Of a stretch of DNA of 64,000 bases, positions 43,577 through 53,835 are shown one piece after another; the first letter of the stretch is position 1; each line of letters starts with the position of its first letter. The notes under the pieces are model-generated. The model did no database searches. It was not told the DNA's origin and worked only from the letters and a program-made list of their open reading frames with translations. The position numbers and the translations under genes were made by a program. Source of the stretch: Leptothoe kymatousa TAU-MAC 1615. GTDB taxonomy: Bacteria; Cyanobacteriota; Cyanobacteriia; Phormidesmidales; Phormidesmidaceae. The stretch spans positions 940,157-1,004,156 of the forward strand of contig NZ_JADOER010000004.1 of NCBI RefSeq assembly GCF_018739865.1, read 5' to 3'.

Positions 43577-45394
43577 CTACTCAATTTCTGTCGTAAAGGG
43601 CAGTCGCATATACACTCCCTGGGGGTCGTTGAGGGTATGCAATAGCGTTAGATCTTCTCGTAGCTCCAAAAGTTGTTCTGAAACCGGATCCTTGGCCCAG
43701 GGCACAGATACACTAAAGCCAAAGAGGCTATCTAAAATTTGTTCTTCTAGGCTGGGCGGTTTGGGGAATTCTTCTACTTGCCATTCGTCGAGTTCGGCCG
43801 CTTCGGCGGCGGCGGCAATGGCATCGTTCAGCCCTCCCATTTGATCCACCAGGCTGGCGCTTTTGGCATCGCTGCCGGACCACACCCGCCCTTGGGCCAC
43901 CTGGTCGATTTTTTCTTTGGGGAGTTCTCGGCCTTCGGATACTAAGGTTAAAAACCGATCGTACAGGGTATTGACAAACCCCTGTTGTAGTTTGAGCTCA
44001 TCGTCGCTTTGGGGGCGGCTGATGGTGTCAATGTCGGCTAGCTTGGCGGTTTTGATGATGTCCCAGGTGACGCCGTTACGATTGGCGATTTCTTTGAAGT
44101 TTAGCCGCAGGCCATAGACGCCGATGGAACCGGTGACGGTGCTGGGGGTGGCAAAAATTTGGTCCCCAGGGGCGGCAATCATGTAGCCACCGGAGGCGGC
44201 ATAGTTGCCCATGGAAACGATGACGGGTTTTTGTTCTGCTAAAAGTTCGACTTCCCTGGCGATGACCTCTGAGGCAATGGCACTTCCCCCTGGGCTATTG
44301 ACCCGCAGGACGATGGCTTCAATGTCGTCGTCATTGCGAGCCTGGCGCAGGGTGTCGGAGAGGCCGCCGGAGGTGATCAGTCCGGGGGCCTCTCCGTCGC
44401 CATCGACGATTTCGCCATTGGCGTAGATGACGGCGATGGTATCTTTGCCAAATTCAGGATCGAGGATTTGGCTGTAGTTGTATAGGCTGATTTGGGTAAA
44501 GTCGTCGTCGTTTTTGAACCAGTCGGTTTGGTCGGTTTGGTCGGTGAGTTCCCTAAGTTCGGTCAGAATCTCGTCGTAAAAGGCGACATTGTCTACCAGA
44601 CCGGCGGCTTGGGCTTCGGCGGCAGGTAAAATTCCTTTGTTTTCGGCGATGGCCTGGATGGCTTCGGGGGTGGTTTCCCTGGCAGTGCTGGCGGTGGTTA
44701 AAAATTCTTGCCACAGGTCGGTGAGTAGGGCCTGGGTTTGTTGTTTTTCTTCTGGGCTGCTGGCGGTGCGGGTAAAGGGTTCGATGGCGGATTTGTAGCG
44801 TCCGGCCCGTAGTACCTGGACACCCACGCCATATTTGTTGAGGGCTCCGGCTAGAAATTGAATTTCGGCGCGAAAGCCGTTTAGTTCCATGATGCCGGCG
44901 GGGTTTAGGTAGATGGTATCTGCCACCGATGCGAGGTAATAGTCTCGCTCACTCCAGAGGGTGTTGTTGGCCAAAATGGGCTTGCCCGATTCGGTTTTGA
45001 ATTTTTCTAGGGCGGCCCGAACTTCTTGTAGGGTGCCAAATCCGGCGAAGGTATTGCCGGTCATATAAATGCCGGTAATGTTGTCGTCGGTGGCGGCGGC
45101 TTCGATGGCCTGTAGCGCACTGTGGAGGGAAAGGGCGCGGTAGCTGCTGCCGGAGAGGGTTTCTTCGAGGACGATGCTGGCTCCTGAATAGGGGACGGCA
45201 TCGACAATGTCGGTGGCCAGGTCAAAGACGAGGACTGAGTTTTTGTCTACTTCGGGCTCTGTTTCGGTGGCGGCTGAGGTAATAAACAAGCTGGCTAACC
45301 CTAAGGCTCCCAACCCTAGTAGGGCAATTAAGCTAAACAGTCCAACTAAGGTGCCAATGGCACTGGCGACGGTGTATTTGAGAAAGTCTCGCAT
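43577..45394 (-). CDS. sppA: Signal peptide peptidase SppA, 67-kDa type
   Basis: 605 residues from ATG 45394 (MRDFLKYTVASAIGTLVGL). One N-terminal membrane anchor (LFSLIALLGLGALGLASLFI) is followed by two tandem SppA domains. The nucleophile Ser is in VLRVNSPGGSAIASEVI. The general-base Lys is expected in the first domain near FKTESGKPILANNTLWSERD. KPVIVSMGNYAASGGYMIAA is the usual second-domain motif. In cyanobacteria SppA is at thylakoid membranes and has been linked to high-light acclimation through antenna turnover. Its 3' end faces psb35. Confidence 0.93.
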   Translation of the reverse strand: MRDFLKYTVASAIGTLVGLFSLIALLGLGALGLASLFITSAATETEPEVDKNSVLVFDLATDIVDAVPYSGASIVLEETLSGSSYRALSLHSALQAIEAAATDDNITGIYMTGNTFAGFGTLQEVRAALEKFKTESGKPILANNTLWSERDYYLASVADTIYLNPAGIMELNGFRAEIQFLAGALNKYGVGVQVLRAGRYKSAIEPFTRTASSPEEKQQTQALLTDLWQEFLTTASTARETTPEAIQAIAENKGILPAAEAQAAGLVDNVAFYDEILTELRELTDQTDQTDWFKNDDDFTQISLYNYSQILDPEFGKDTIAVIYANGEIVDGDGEAPGLITSGGLSDTLRQARNDDDIEAIVLRVNSPGGSAIASEVIAREVELLAEQKPVIVSMGNYAASGGYMIAAPGDQIFATPSTVTGSIGVYGLRLNFKEIANRNGVTWDIIKTAKLADIDTISRPQSDDELKLQQGFVNTLYDRFLTLVSEGRELPKEKIDQVAQGRVWSGSDAKSASLVDQMGGLNDAIAAAAEAAELDEWQVEEFPKPPSLEEQILDSLFGFSVSVPWAKDPVSEQLLELREDLTLLHTLNDPQGVYMRLPFTTEIE

Positions 45395-45474
45395 GGTGGC
45401 TATGGGCAAAAAAGGGCTGGGCGATTAGGGGCTATCGGCTTAGCTATTTACGGGATTGGATGCGGAGATGACTA

Positions 45475-46536
45475 CTAGTCTATGCGCTGGAGCACTGGAT
45501 TGTGTCTGAGGTCCTGAAGGTTCCTTTGACCGCTGCAGAATAGGGCGGTTTTGACTTCGGCGATGAGGATGTCGGTGAGGGTATCAAGGGCATCTTCGGA
45601 ATGGTCGGCGGCTTTGAGGAAGGGGAGGGCCATGCCAGCAATGTTGGCGCCTAGGGCCAGGGTTTTGGCTACATCTAATCCGTTTCGTAACCCACCGGAG
45701 GCAATCAGGGGAATTTCGGGTGCGATCGCTCTCACCCCGACAATACAATCCGCCGTAGGTATGCCCCAGTCGGCAAAGGTTTGGCCCAAACGCCGCTGTT
45801 TTACATCCTCAGCACGCTCACTTTCTACCCTGGCCCAGGATGTCCCCCCTGCCCCTGCCGTATCAATGGCCCGAATGCCCACATTGATTAGTTTCTGCGC
45901 CAAACTACCAGAAATACCATTGCCGACTTCTTTGGCAATGACCGGCACCTGCAGTTGGGCACAAAGGGTTTCAATTTTGGCCATCAGCCCACTAAAGTCC
46001 GTATCCCCTCGGGTTTGCACACATTCTTGTAGCGGGTTCAAGTGCAAAATCAAAGCATCGGCCTCTAGCCAATCCACCACCCGTTGGCAATGTTCTAAAC
46101 CATAGCTGTAGTTGAGCTGCACCGCTCCCAGATTTGCCAGTAACACCGCATCAGGGGCATAGGTGCGCACATTAAACGTGTTGGCAAGTTCCGGTCTTTC
46201 CACCGCGACCCGTTGGGAGCCCACCCCCATGGCCAGGCCAAACTTCTGAGCGGTGACGGCCAGCCGTTGATTAATGATGCGCGCTTGCTCTGTGCCGCCG
46301 GTCATGGACGAAATCAACAGAGGGGCCTGCAAGGTTTTGCCCAAAAATTGGGTGCCAATGTCTATCTGGTCGTAGCTGAGTTCGGGCAGGCCACAGTGGA
46401 TAAAGCGATAGCGCTCTAGCCCCGTGGTGGTGCGATGACATTGAACGTCGTCTTCTAGGCAGATACGTAAATGGTCAGCCTTGCGATCCTGAATGGTGCC
46501 AGAGTGAGTGTCATTCAAGCTAACGGTTTGGGCCAC
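45475..46536 (-). CDS. fni: Type 2 isopentenyl-diphosphate delta-isomerase
   Basis: FMN-dependent isomerase converting IPP and DMAPP, 353 residues from GTG 46536. The frame is open to a TTG at 46605, giving 376 residues; the shorter form is nearer to the usual 350. Seen are [84 protein letters not shown] and [15 protein letters not shown]. These are the flavin and substrate-binding motifs of Fni/Idi2. It complements the MEP pathway with ispG at the left edge. It lies upstream of sppA on the same strand. Confidence 0.93.
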   Translation of the reverse strand: MAQTVSLNDTHSGTIQDRKADHLRICLEDDVQCHRTTTGLERYRFIHCGLPELSYDQIDIGTQFLGKTLQAPLLISSMTGGTEQARIINQRLAVTAQKFGLAMGVGSQRVAVERPELANTFNVRTYAPDAVLLANLGAVQLNYSYGLEHCQRVVDWLEADALILHLNPLQECVQTRGDTDFSGLMAKIETLCAQLQVPVIAKEVGNGISGSLAQKLINVGIRAIDTAGAGGTSWARVESERAEDVKQRRLGQTFADWGIPTADCIVGVRAIAPEIPLIASGGLRNGLDVAKTLALGANIAGMALPFLKAADHSEDALDTLTDILIAEVKTALFCSGQRNLQDLRHNPVLQRID

Positions 46537-47156
46537 AGCGCGCTTTTGTTTAGGTTTTACCTTATCTAAATTAATCCCTAGTTTGACCCACAAATCGTTA
46601 ATCAACTTTTATTCATGCTGTTGCCTTGGACCAGCTGTGCCGTTGAGTGCTAGCCAATGTCGGTAAGTCTAATCAGGTTTGGCGATTGTAACTTGAGGTC
46701 AGCGGCCATATCCGGCCAAATGCGGCTCTGGGTAAAGCCTTTGTGAAGACCAGGGCATACATAACTTAGATCGTATGAGGCCTACGTCATATTCCTTGAG
46801 GGTTTGGCCGAATTGTGGAACAAGACAGGGAATTAATCATCTTGATTTCCAGGGTTAAGGATGACGATTTGACCCGATGGGGTAACTATGGGGTGAATAC
46901 CGATGGTAGCTCTGTCCGTCAATCTTTAATGGATCATGCGGTCCTAGGGAAAACTATCTAAAAAATACGGTTGCTGACTTTAGAGCATGACGCGATCTGT
47001 CAATTTGGCCCATGGCCGATGGCTCATCGCAGCTCTAAGATGGGCAACACTGAAAAACTAGCGGTTGCTGATTTGATGTGCGGGGGATGTTGCTTACTGC
47101 TTTCGGCAGCTCAATCCAGCCAACTGCGTTCTTATACACGAGTATATTTATTGGAA
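46537..47156. other. Intergenic region between fni and the barrel gene
   Basis: No gene supported. Frames extend from 46971 into the barrel gene, but their upstream part lacks a signal peptide and protein-like composition. Promoters for fni and the polysaccharide cluster must lie here; none was recognised. Confidence 0.35.
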
Positions 47157-48590
47157 ATGATTATGAGGGATATCGCTAGGAAATTTCGGGCACTGCCGCT
47201 GGTGTCTTGGATGGTGTGGATCGCCATAGCGGTAATTGCTGCTCCAGTGATGGCCTTACCTACAGAAACGCCCCAGGATGAAGCAGATGCCGAGCTGATT
47301 GAAGCTGTTGAGCTAGCTGCTGAGCAGGATGACGCCGATGTCGAGCTGATTGAAGCTACTGAGCTAGTTGCTGAGCCTGAAGTTGAGCTAGCTTCTGAGC
47401 CTGAAGCTGTCACCCTAGGCACTGGTGAGAGCGCTGGTGCGACGAGTGAAGCGGAGCCCGCACTCGTATCTCAGTCGGTGTCAGATGATTTGGCTGATCC
47501 GGCCGAACCCTTTGATTTTGATGAGCGGGCTGTGGAAACCCCTGAAGATGGTGCGCTAGAGCCGGTCTCGGAAACTGATGGGGCAGATGGTTCACCCAAT
47601 GGAGACGTAGACCTCGACGACGGGCCGCTCACCGAGCCATCCCTTAAGCTGCAGACTGCGGCTATTCAGGAAGGTGATGATTTTTCGGCCCGGGCCCGCA
47701 TGTATGGTCACTATTTTCTAGAGTCCAATGTGGCCTTTGTCGGTGCAGTGGACCTCTCCACCGGTGATGCCTTTTCGGATACGGACTCCACTGGGTTTGA
47801 TGTGACTGAGCTATATGTGGTGGCATCTCCGCCCAATATGCCTGAACTGCGTGGGGCGGTGGGGCTAATTGAACTGACCTCATTTTTTGATCGCAATAGT
47901 TTTGCCAAGGATAGTCTCACCCACTTTATTAACCCAGTTTTCCAAACCAACCCGGCCCTATCGGTGACTCAGCTACAGTCCCAGCCTGCGGCCCTGGTAC
48001 ACTGGCGCCCCATTGATGAGGTGATTCTAAAGGCGGCGGCCTTCTCCTCCGATGGGTTTGATGATCTTGATATTAACGGTGTGGCTGGCGAGCTTGGTGT
48101 CGACCTTGGCAATCTGATTGTGCGTGGTACCTATGTCAGTGCCACCGATGACGGCGACCGGGATGGCATTCCTGAGAGTTTTCAGATTAACCGCAACGGC
48201 GTATTTGGTACCCAAGAAGGCGATCGCGAAGTGTCCTACGGCATTAACGCGGAGTGGTTTATCCCTGAGCTGAATGCAGGCTTATTTGGCCGCTATGGCT
48301 ATCAACGCAATGCGGACCTAGATATTTCTGGCAATACCTACAGTTTTGGTGTCAACGTTCTCGACCTCTTTATGGATGACGATCGCTTTGGCGTTGGCTA
48401 TGGTCGTCAGCTCAGTGATGATGATCGGCGCCAAGGCGATCGCCCCGATGTGTTGGAAACGTTTTACGACATCCGGTTAGCCCCCAATGCGCGGGCTGGT
48501 GTTAGTTGGCAAATCCGAGATGAGTTTTCCGAGTCGTTCCTGGGGCTGCGCGTTCGGGCCGATTGGGACTTGCTAGAGCTTTTTGATTAA
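47157..48590 (+). CDS. Outer-membrane beta-barrel protein, OprB-like, with acidic linker
   Basis: 477 residues from ATG 47157 (MIMRDIARKFRALPLVSWMV). The signal peptide ends PVMALPTE. The next 130 residues are low-complexity and acidic, with repeats such as DAELIEAVELAAEQDDADVE, probably a flexible periplasmic segment. From about residue 165 the pattern is an alternating amphipathic barrel (LIVRGTYVSATDDGDRDG, NAGLFGRYGYQRN, FGVGYGRQLSDDD, LETFYDIRLAPNARAGVSW), ending near FLGLRVRADWDLL. The C-terminal part resembles OprB-type porins. It lies 94 bp upstream of a long TPR gene and near a GH8 gene, which suggests export of a glucan. Identity as a barrel is fairly firm; its role is inferred. Confidence 0.75.
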   Translation: MIMRDIARKFRALPLVSWMVWIAIAVIAAPVMALPTETPQDEADAELIEAVELAAEQDDADVELIEATELVAEPEVELASEPEAVTLGTGESAGATSEAEPALVSQSVSDDLADPAEPFDFDERAVETPEDGALEPVSETDGADGSPNGDVDLDDGPLTEPSLKLQTAAIQEGDDFSARARMYGHYFLESNVAFVGAVDLSTGDAFSDTDSTGFDVTELYVVASPPNMPELRGAVGLIELTSFFDRNSFAKDSLTHFINPVFQTNPALSVTQLQSQPAALVHWRPIDEVILKAAAFSSDGFDDLDINGVAGELGVDLGNLIVRGTYVSATDDGDRDGIPESFQINRNGVFGTQEGDREVSYGINAEWFIPELNAGLFGRYGYQRNADLDISGNTYSFGVNVLDLFMDDDRFGVGYGRQLSDDDRRQGDRPDVLETFYDIRLAPNARAGVSWQIRDEFSESFLGLRVRADWDLLELFD

Positions 48591-48598
48591 TGGACCGT

Positions 48599-48655
48599 TG
48601 TGGGCAATGCCTACGCATTATTGCTGGATGATTTGGTGGGCATTGCCCACCCTAC
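48599..48655. repeat. REP-like palindromes between the barrel and TPR genes
   Basis: GGTGGGC-ATT-GCCCACC (48635-48651) followed by CTAC is a perfect 7-bp hairpin; its complement reads GTAGGGTGGGCAATGCCC. A second half, TGTGGGCAATGCCTAC, starts at about 48599. The family is shared with 6738 and 39021. Confidence 0.65.
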
Positions 48656-48683
48656 TGATTACTCACTATTTCTTCTTGCTTTT

Positions 48684-50951
48684 ATGAACTGGTATCAACG
48701 TACGCTGGGTCTTTGTCTCAGTTTCAATCTTATTGCTGCCACACCGCTGCTGTTGACCCAGCCGGTGCTGGCCCAGGTAACACCTAATTTAGAAGGGCAG
48801 CCCGCCCTAGTGCGCGAAGGCTATGCCCTATTTGATAAGGGATGGATTGATCCGGCCTTAGATGCATTTTCCCAAGCGGTACAGCGCTATCCCGATTCTG
48901 TCCCCGCTCAGCTGGGTCTAGCCCGTTCTTATCTAAAGTTGGGGCAAGACGCTAAGGCCTTTGAAGCATTTCGTCGGTTGCGGGTGTTGGCACCCACCAA
49001 TGTGGAAGCTTTAGAAACATTGGGTTTGCTTGGCGGTTATCGCCCTGAATGGCGAGCGGTGGGCATTGATGCGTTGACCACCCTGCTAGAGCAGCCTGGC
49101 TATGGCGATAATGCAGAGGTGCGGTCCCAGCGGGCGCTGCTGCTGTTTTATGAGGGACGTTTGCTGGAAGCCGTCGCCGACTATGACGTCGTTTTGGAAC
49201 AGCCTGCCACTACTGCGACCCAAATTGGGGCGGCCCAGGTGTTTGCCTATGGTGGTCGTTCCGCCCAGTCTGTGGAGCTATTTGAGGGCTATATCAGCAG
49301 CGGCCAAACCCTTAAGATTTATGAGGCTCAGGCCTATAGTTTTGCGCTGCGCCAGCAAGATCGGCCGAGTGAGGCCATTGATGTGCTACGGCCCTACCTC
49401 GATGCCAATGGTGACTCGGCAGAACAGGCCCAGCTGAAGTCTGAATTAGCGACGGCCTATGCGGCTAATCGCCAGTATGAGGCTGGGTTGCGGCTGCTAG
49501 ATACGATTCAATCACAGCCGTTAGTGGTGGCTCGCGCCCTGCGGGGGATGAGTCTATATACGGATGCGCCGGAGGTGCAAACCCGCGCCATTGATGCCTA
49601 TCAACAGATTCTAAACAGTTCTAGTTTGACGGTTGGTGTCGCCCGTGAAGCGGCGGATGCCCTCAGCGCCTATCCCAGCAGTCAACCCGTTACCCTGGCC
49701 ACCTATCGTCAGCTGGCGGATCAATATCCCGATGACATCAGCCTATTTGTGGAAATGAGCGTCTGGGAGCGACAGTTGGCCCAGATCTCGGCCCAGGAAC
49801 TGCGTCAGCGACTGTTGTCTGTGACCTTGCCCCAGAACCCGACACAGTTGCAGTACATTGCGCGGGGGTTAACTAAGCTGGCTCCCCCTGATGCAGAACT
49901 GATCCCGTTTTATCAGGCGGTTTTGGCAGCTACGTCCGTTGAGCCCTTTTTGCACTACCGGTTGGGCCAAATTTATTTGCAGCAAAATCAGCTAGCGCTG
50001 GCCCAAGAACAGCTGCAGCTCTATGCCGGAGATGACCCCGCCGTATTGCTATTCCAGGCTGAGCAAGCTCGGCGCTTGGATGACACAGATACGAGCATTG
50101 CCATCTATCAGCAGTTGGTGAATGACCCCAACAGCAGTGATGAGGTTGTGACCGGTGCCCTGCAGGGGTTGGCTGGGATTTATCAAGGGGAACGACGCTA
50201 TGCGGAAGCGTTGGCTTTGTATGAAGACGTGATTGCCTTAAATCCTGGGAACGATGCCAAAATCTTGGGCCAGACCAGCTTGGCCTACCAGGGGAAGTTT
50301 ATTTTGCTGGAAACGGCAGAATCGGTTTTGGCTCAGTGGCTATCTGCCCATTCTGTGTATGAACAACCCCCCGAGCTCTATAGTTTGGTCGGTTCTTTGC
50401 CCGCTGACCCAGACCGCAGTGGTCTGTATGAGTCTTTGTTGGTGGCCAACCCCGATTCGTTGGCTATTCGCCAGCGTCAGATCCAGGTGCTAGCCATGAC
50501 CGATCCGGGGGCTGCCAATGAAGCTGCGGCTGCGCTGGTGGCTGAAAACCCTGATGCTCCTGAGGTTTATTTGCTGCGGGGGCAAGTGGCTCAAGATACG
50601 GGTAAGCTATCCACGGCTTCTCGGGCCTATGAGGCTTTATTGGAGCGCAACCCTGAGCAGCTTGATGCGATTGTGGGGCTAGCCGGTGTGCGGTTCCAGC
50701 AGCTGCGCTATCAGGAGGCTCGTACGTTGTACGATCAGGCGATTGAGATTGCCCCTGATGATATTGATTTGAGGCAGGCATCGGTGAGTTTAACGTTGGC
50801 TCAAGATCGGCCATTGCAGGCTTTAGAGGAAATCAACGCATTGAAGAGTCAGGTGCCCGCCAGCCGCCTTGTGCTGGAGCGTCAGGAACGCCAGATTAAG
50901 GAAGGTTTGCTGTTACATCGAGGCTTCCAGCCTGTTTGGGAGCGTTATTAA
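48684..50951 (+). CDS. Periplasmic TPR protein, BcsC-like without barrel
   Basis: 755 residues from ATG 48684 (MNWYQRTLGLCLSFNLIAAT), whose signal peptide ends PVLAQ; the frame to 48600 runs through a REP palindrome and is not used. About 15-18 TPR units fill the rest (GYALFDKGWIDPALDAF, ARSYLKLGQDAKAFEAF, GLAGVRFQQLRYQEARTLYD). This is the size of the periplasmic TPR half of cellulose export protein BcsC, but no C-terminal barrel follows; the chain ends GFQPVWERY. The barrel may be supplied by the gene upstream. The GH8 gene is 385 bp downstream. Confidence 0.82.
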   Translation: MNWYQRTLGLCLSFNLIAATPLLLTQPVLAQVTPNLEGQPALVREGYALFDKGWIDPALDAFSQAVQRYPDSVPAQLGLARSYLKLGQDAKAFEAFRRLRVLAPTNVEALETLGLLGGYRPEWRAVGIDALTTLLEQPGYGDNAEVRSQRALLLFYEGRLLEAVADYDVVLEQPATTATQIGAAQVFAYGGRSAQSVELFEGYISSGQTLKIYEAQAYSFALRQQDRPSEAIDVLRPYLDANGDSAEQAQLKSELATAYAANRQYEAGLRLLDTIQSQPLVVARALRGMSLYTDAPEVQTRAIDAYQQILNSSSLTVGVAREAADALSAYPSSQPVTLATYRQLADQYPDDISLFVEMSVWERQLAQISAQELRQRLLSVTLPQNPTQLQYIARGLTKLAPPDAELIPFYQAVLAATSVEPFLHYRLGQIYLQQNQLALAQEQLQLYAGDDPAVLLFQAEQARRLDDTDTSIAIYQQLVNDPNSSDEVVTGALQGLAGIYQGERRYAEALALYEDVIALNPGNDAKILGQTSLAYQGKFILLETAESVLAQWLSAHSVYEQPPELYSLVGSLPADPDRSGLYESLLVANPDSLAIRQRQIQVLAMTDPGAANEAAAALVAENPDAPEVYLLRGQVAQDTGKLSTASRAYEALLERNPEQLDAIVGLAGVRFQQLRYQEARTLYDQAIEIAPDDIDLRQASVSLTLAQDRPLQALEEINALKSQVPASRLVLERQERQIKEGLLLHRGFQPVWERY

Positions 50952-50957
50952 CCCGTT

Positions 50958-51050
50958 GCGGTAAATTGCCTGCGAATTTACCGCGAAATCGCGCGAAATT
51001 TTAATCAACACAAGCGTTCCCTGGGCCTGGGCTTAGGGGGCGCTTGTGTT
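50958..51050 (+). terminator. Two hairpins after the TPR gene
   Basis: GCGGTAAATT (50958-50967) with AATTTACCGC (50975-50984), then AACACAAGCG (51007-51016) with CGCTTGTGTT (51041-51050) followed by T-rich TGTTGTTTAT. The second looks like an intrinsic terminator, so GH8 may have its own promoter in 51060-51336. Confidence 0.65.
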
Positions 51051-51336
51051 TGTTGTTTATGGGGTTTTATCGGTCGACGATTTGGGGCTGGATGAAGTTT
51101 TTGTTTGCATCTGTAAGTTAAGACAGTGGTTTAACCGTTGAAAGTGTTGCTGTCTAAGGCCAATGTGCCGATTAGATGGGTTTGTTTATTGTTCACCCAT
51201 TCGGGAATAGCTGTGTCAGGATAGGTCTTATATTAAGAATTTTATCCAATCTAGGATGGGCAACGACTGGGAAGGCGTTGCTGTCTGGGGCGGGGCCATG
51301 GCAAGGCAATTATTGTGACAAGACATTTATAGGGAA

Positions 51337-52632
51337 ATGACGATGGTGTCGAGAGCGGTTTTGAGATGGATGCGGCGTTGGGGGTGTCTGGCACTGTTAG
51401 GTGTGATGCTCAATATAGCGATCGCAAGTTGTCTTTCGCCGGTGCGATCGGAGGCGAACTACGAATTACCCACCGAGCTGCCTGAGACTGTCGAAATTGC
51501 CCTGGGGCCCTTTCCCCTGAGCCCATCATTCTTCAAAACGACCTGGGAAAACTATCGCGATCGCTTTATCCAGGTCGATGGTCGCGTTATTGACTGGGAA
51601 AATGACGATCAGCGCACCACCTCCGAAGGCCAGGCCTACGCCATGCTACGGGCGGTGCTAATCGACGATGCCGAAACCTTTGACCGAGTCCTCACCTGGG
51701 GCGAAGAAAACCTCGCCCGTCGTGACGAAGATGTGTTGATCGATCACCTGTGGGCCTGGAAATGGGGGCCAGATGCCGATCCTGAAGACGCGGAAAAATG
51801 GGGGATTCTAGATGAGAATTTTGCAACTGATGCCGATATTGACGCTGTTACCGCATTGATTTTGGCCTCCCGCCGTTGGCAAAATCCTGCATATTTAACC
51901 CTGGCTAAAACAAAGCTCAACGACATTTGGGAATTTTCCACGGCCGATATCGAGCTAAGTGAGGAATTATCTGGTCGATATCTATTGCCAGGTCCTCTAG
52001 AGGCGTTTCATCCCACGCCAGAAACCTGGTACCTCAATCCTTCCTATATCGCTCCCTATGCCTTTCGACTTTTTGCCCAAATAGATCGGCAACGAGATTG
52101 GTTAGAACTGGTGCAAACTGGCTATCGGATGCTCGAACAAAGCGCCCAAATTTCAGACATCGGACTCCCCAGTGACTGGGTGTTGCTCCACAGCAAAACC
52201 CCCCACTATCGCGCTATTCCCCTGACTGCACCCCTCGAAAGTTTATACGGGTTTGATGCCTATCGTGTCTGGTGGCGGGTGGCCCTAGATCTAATCTGGT
52301 TTGATTCAGCGCCAGCGGGCCACTACATCAACGACCATCTGACCGCGCTTTTAGAGCAATGGGCCCAGTCTGAACAACTGCCAGCACAAATTGACCTCAC
52401 CGGGACACCCGTCGTAGACTACGGCGCCACCTCTCAATACGCCATGGTGTATCAGGCCGCGCGTCACCTCAACCCCGATTTGGCCGAAATCATCCGCGAA
52501 AATAAGCTTGCCCTGGCCGATACCGATCAATTTTGGGATGGCGATTCTGCCTACTACACTCAAAACTTAGCCTGGCTTGGTCTGTACCCCCCTGAGTGGC
52601 TATCCAGTGCCCTATTGGCAGGGCGGGCCTAA
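51337..52632 (+). CDS. Glycoside hydrolase family 8 (BcsZ-like endoglucanase), predicted lipoprotein
   Basis: 431 residues. The N-terminus is hydrophobic (CLALLGVMLNIAIASC) with IASC fitting a lipobox. The GH8 catalytic acid lies in TTSEGQAYAMLRAVLIDDAE (Glu), and DADIDAVTALILASRRW is the second conserved region with catalytic Asp. WAWKWGPD, TWYLNPSYIAPYAFRLFA and YGFDAYRVWWRVALDL are also GH8 features. BcsZ-type enzymes trim beta-1,4-glucan during cellulose export. The TPR and barrel genes lie directly upstream, but no CesA/BcsA synthase is in the window. An in-frame ATG at 51343 is also possible. Confidence 0.9.
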   Translation: MTMVSRAVLRWMRRWGCLALLGVMLNIAIASCLSPVRSEANYELPTELPETVEIALGPFPLSPSFFKTTWENYRDRFIQVDGRVIDWENDDQRTTSEGQAYAMLRAVLIDDAETFDRVLTWGEENLARRDEDVLIDHLWAWKWGPDADPEDAEKWGILDENFATDADIDAVTALILASRRWQNPAYLTLAKTKLNDIWEFSTADIELSEELSGRYLLPGPLEAFHPTPETWYLNPSYIAPYAFRLFAQIDRQRDWLELVQTGYRMLEQSAQISDIGLPSDWVLLHSKTPHYRAIPLTAPLESLYGFDAYRVWWRVALDLIWFDSAPAGHYINDHLTALLEQWAQSEQLPAQIDLTGTPVVDYGATSQYAMVYQAARHLNPDLAEIIRENKLALADTDQFWDGDSAYYTQNLAWLGLYPPEWLSSALLAGRA

Positions 52633-52708
52633 TTGCTTATCTGTCTTCGGGCTTGGTGTTAGGGCGAAGGGCCTCGCTGACTTACGTGTCTTACGGTTTG
52701 TCAGACCA

Positions 52709-53251
52709 TTAGGCCGCCGGTTTAATCAACTCCACCGTATCCCTGTCATCCACAGGTTTAAGCTGCACATTGACCACTTCTTCGCGGGCGGTGGGTAAGG
52801 CTTTGCCAATAAAATCAGGATGAATGGGGAGTTGGCGGTGACCCCGATCGATCAGCACCGCCAGCCGAATTAGGTTGGGGCGTCCATAGTCGATGACCGC
52901 GTTGAGCGCTGCTCGAATAGTCCGTCCACTAAAAATCACATCATCCACTAAGACTACTTTTTTGCCCGTCAGGTCGCAGGGCATTTTGCTTTGGGCTGGG
53001 GTGCGGGTACTAATTTGGTCTAAATCGTCTCGGTAAAAGGTAATGTCTAACTCCCCGACCAGGACTTGAATGCCCTCAAGGCGTTCCATTTGCTTAGCAA
53101 CGGCCTGGGCTAAGGGAATCCCTCGGGTGTGAATGCCGACCAGGACTAAATCTTCTAAACGGTCAGTGCGTTCAATGATTTCAGACGCTAAACGATTTAA
53201 GGTGCGGCGAATCGCCTCTGCAGAAAGAATTTCGACTACCTGATCGGCCAT
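52709..53251 (-). CDS. pyrR: PyrR: pyrimidine operon regulator / uracil phosphoribosyltransferase
   Basis: 180 residues from ATG 53251 ([20 protein letters not shown]). The frame is open to 53332. Seen are [32 protein letters not shown] and the PRPP motif [20 protein letters not shown], then [20 protein letters not shown]. In Bacillus PyrR binds pyr mRNA to attenuate transcription and has uracil phosphoribosyltransferase activity; in cyanobacteria the regulatory role is less clear. It ends 76 bp from the convergent GH8 gene. Confidence 0.92.
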   Translation of the reverse strand: MADQVVEILSAEAIRRTLNRLASEIIERTDRLEDLVLVGIHTRGIPLAQAVAKQMERLEGIQVLVGELDITFYRDDLDQISTRTPAQSKMPCDLTGKKVVLVDDVIFSGRTIRAALNAVIDYGRPNLIRLAVLIDRGHRQLPIHPDFIGKALPTAREEVVNVQLKPVDDRDTVELIKPAA

Positions 53252-53403
53252 GGTGACGGCAAAACGTGACAGTGATCGTAATGAAGCAAATGGTTCGCGC
53301 TTGCTGCTATAGAGCGAGGCCAGCAACGCCAAAAGTCTGCTACTTGTTAACGGACAGTAGACTCAGTTTAACCATACTGGAGCGTTTCCTGGGGCAAGAT
53401 GGT

Positions 53404-53835
53404 CTAAACCATGAAATTCGTATTTTCTCCTTGGGCCGCTTGCCAACTGCGGGCATCAAAATATAGTTCTTCTAGGGATATTTTGTAGAGCACTTCCCGA
53501 AGTTTTTCCTGTAACCGACGCCATAGGGTTAAGGTGACCCAATCTTCAGCTTTCTCTAAATTAGTGGTTTCTAGGGGGGTAATGGGTTCTCCCACGGCAT
53601 CTAAAATTTGTCCCAAGTAAATTTGTCCAGGCGCTTTTGCTAGACGATATCCGCCTTTTGAACCGCGTACCGATTCCACCAGTCCAGCCCGACGTAACTG
53701 AATGAGTAATTTCTCTAAATAAGGGGCGGGTAAATTTTGCCGCTGAGCGATCAATTTTACGGAAGCTAAAGTGGGTTGCAAACTCAAGTCGAGCATTGCT
53801 TTTACACTGTAATGTCCACGGGTTGTAAGTTTCAT
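53404..53835 (-). CDS. Rrf2-family transcriptional regulator lacking Cys ligands
   Basis: 143 residues. MKLTTRGHYSVKAMLDLSLQ is the standard start, with a winged helix KLIAQRQNLPAPYLEKLLIQ then LRRAGLVESVRGSKGGYRLA. IscR-type members bind an Fe-S cluster through Cys residues in the middle region; none is seen here, so regulation is probably by another means. It lies 150 bp upstream of pyrR on the same strand. The target is unknown. Confidence 0.9.
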   Translation of the reverse strand: MKLTTRGHYSVKAMLDLSLQPTLASVKLIAQRQNLPAPYLEKLLIQLRRAGLVESVRGSKGGYRLAKAPGQIYLGQILDAVGEPITPLETTNLEKAEDWVTLTLWRRLQEKLREVLYKISLEELYFDARSWQAAQGENTNFMV

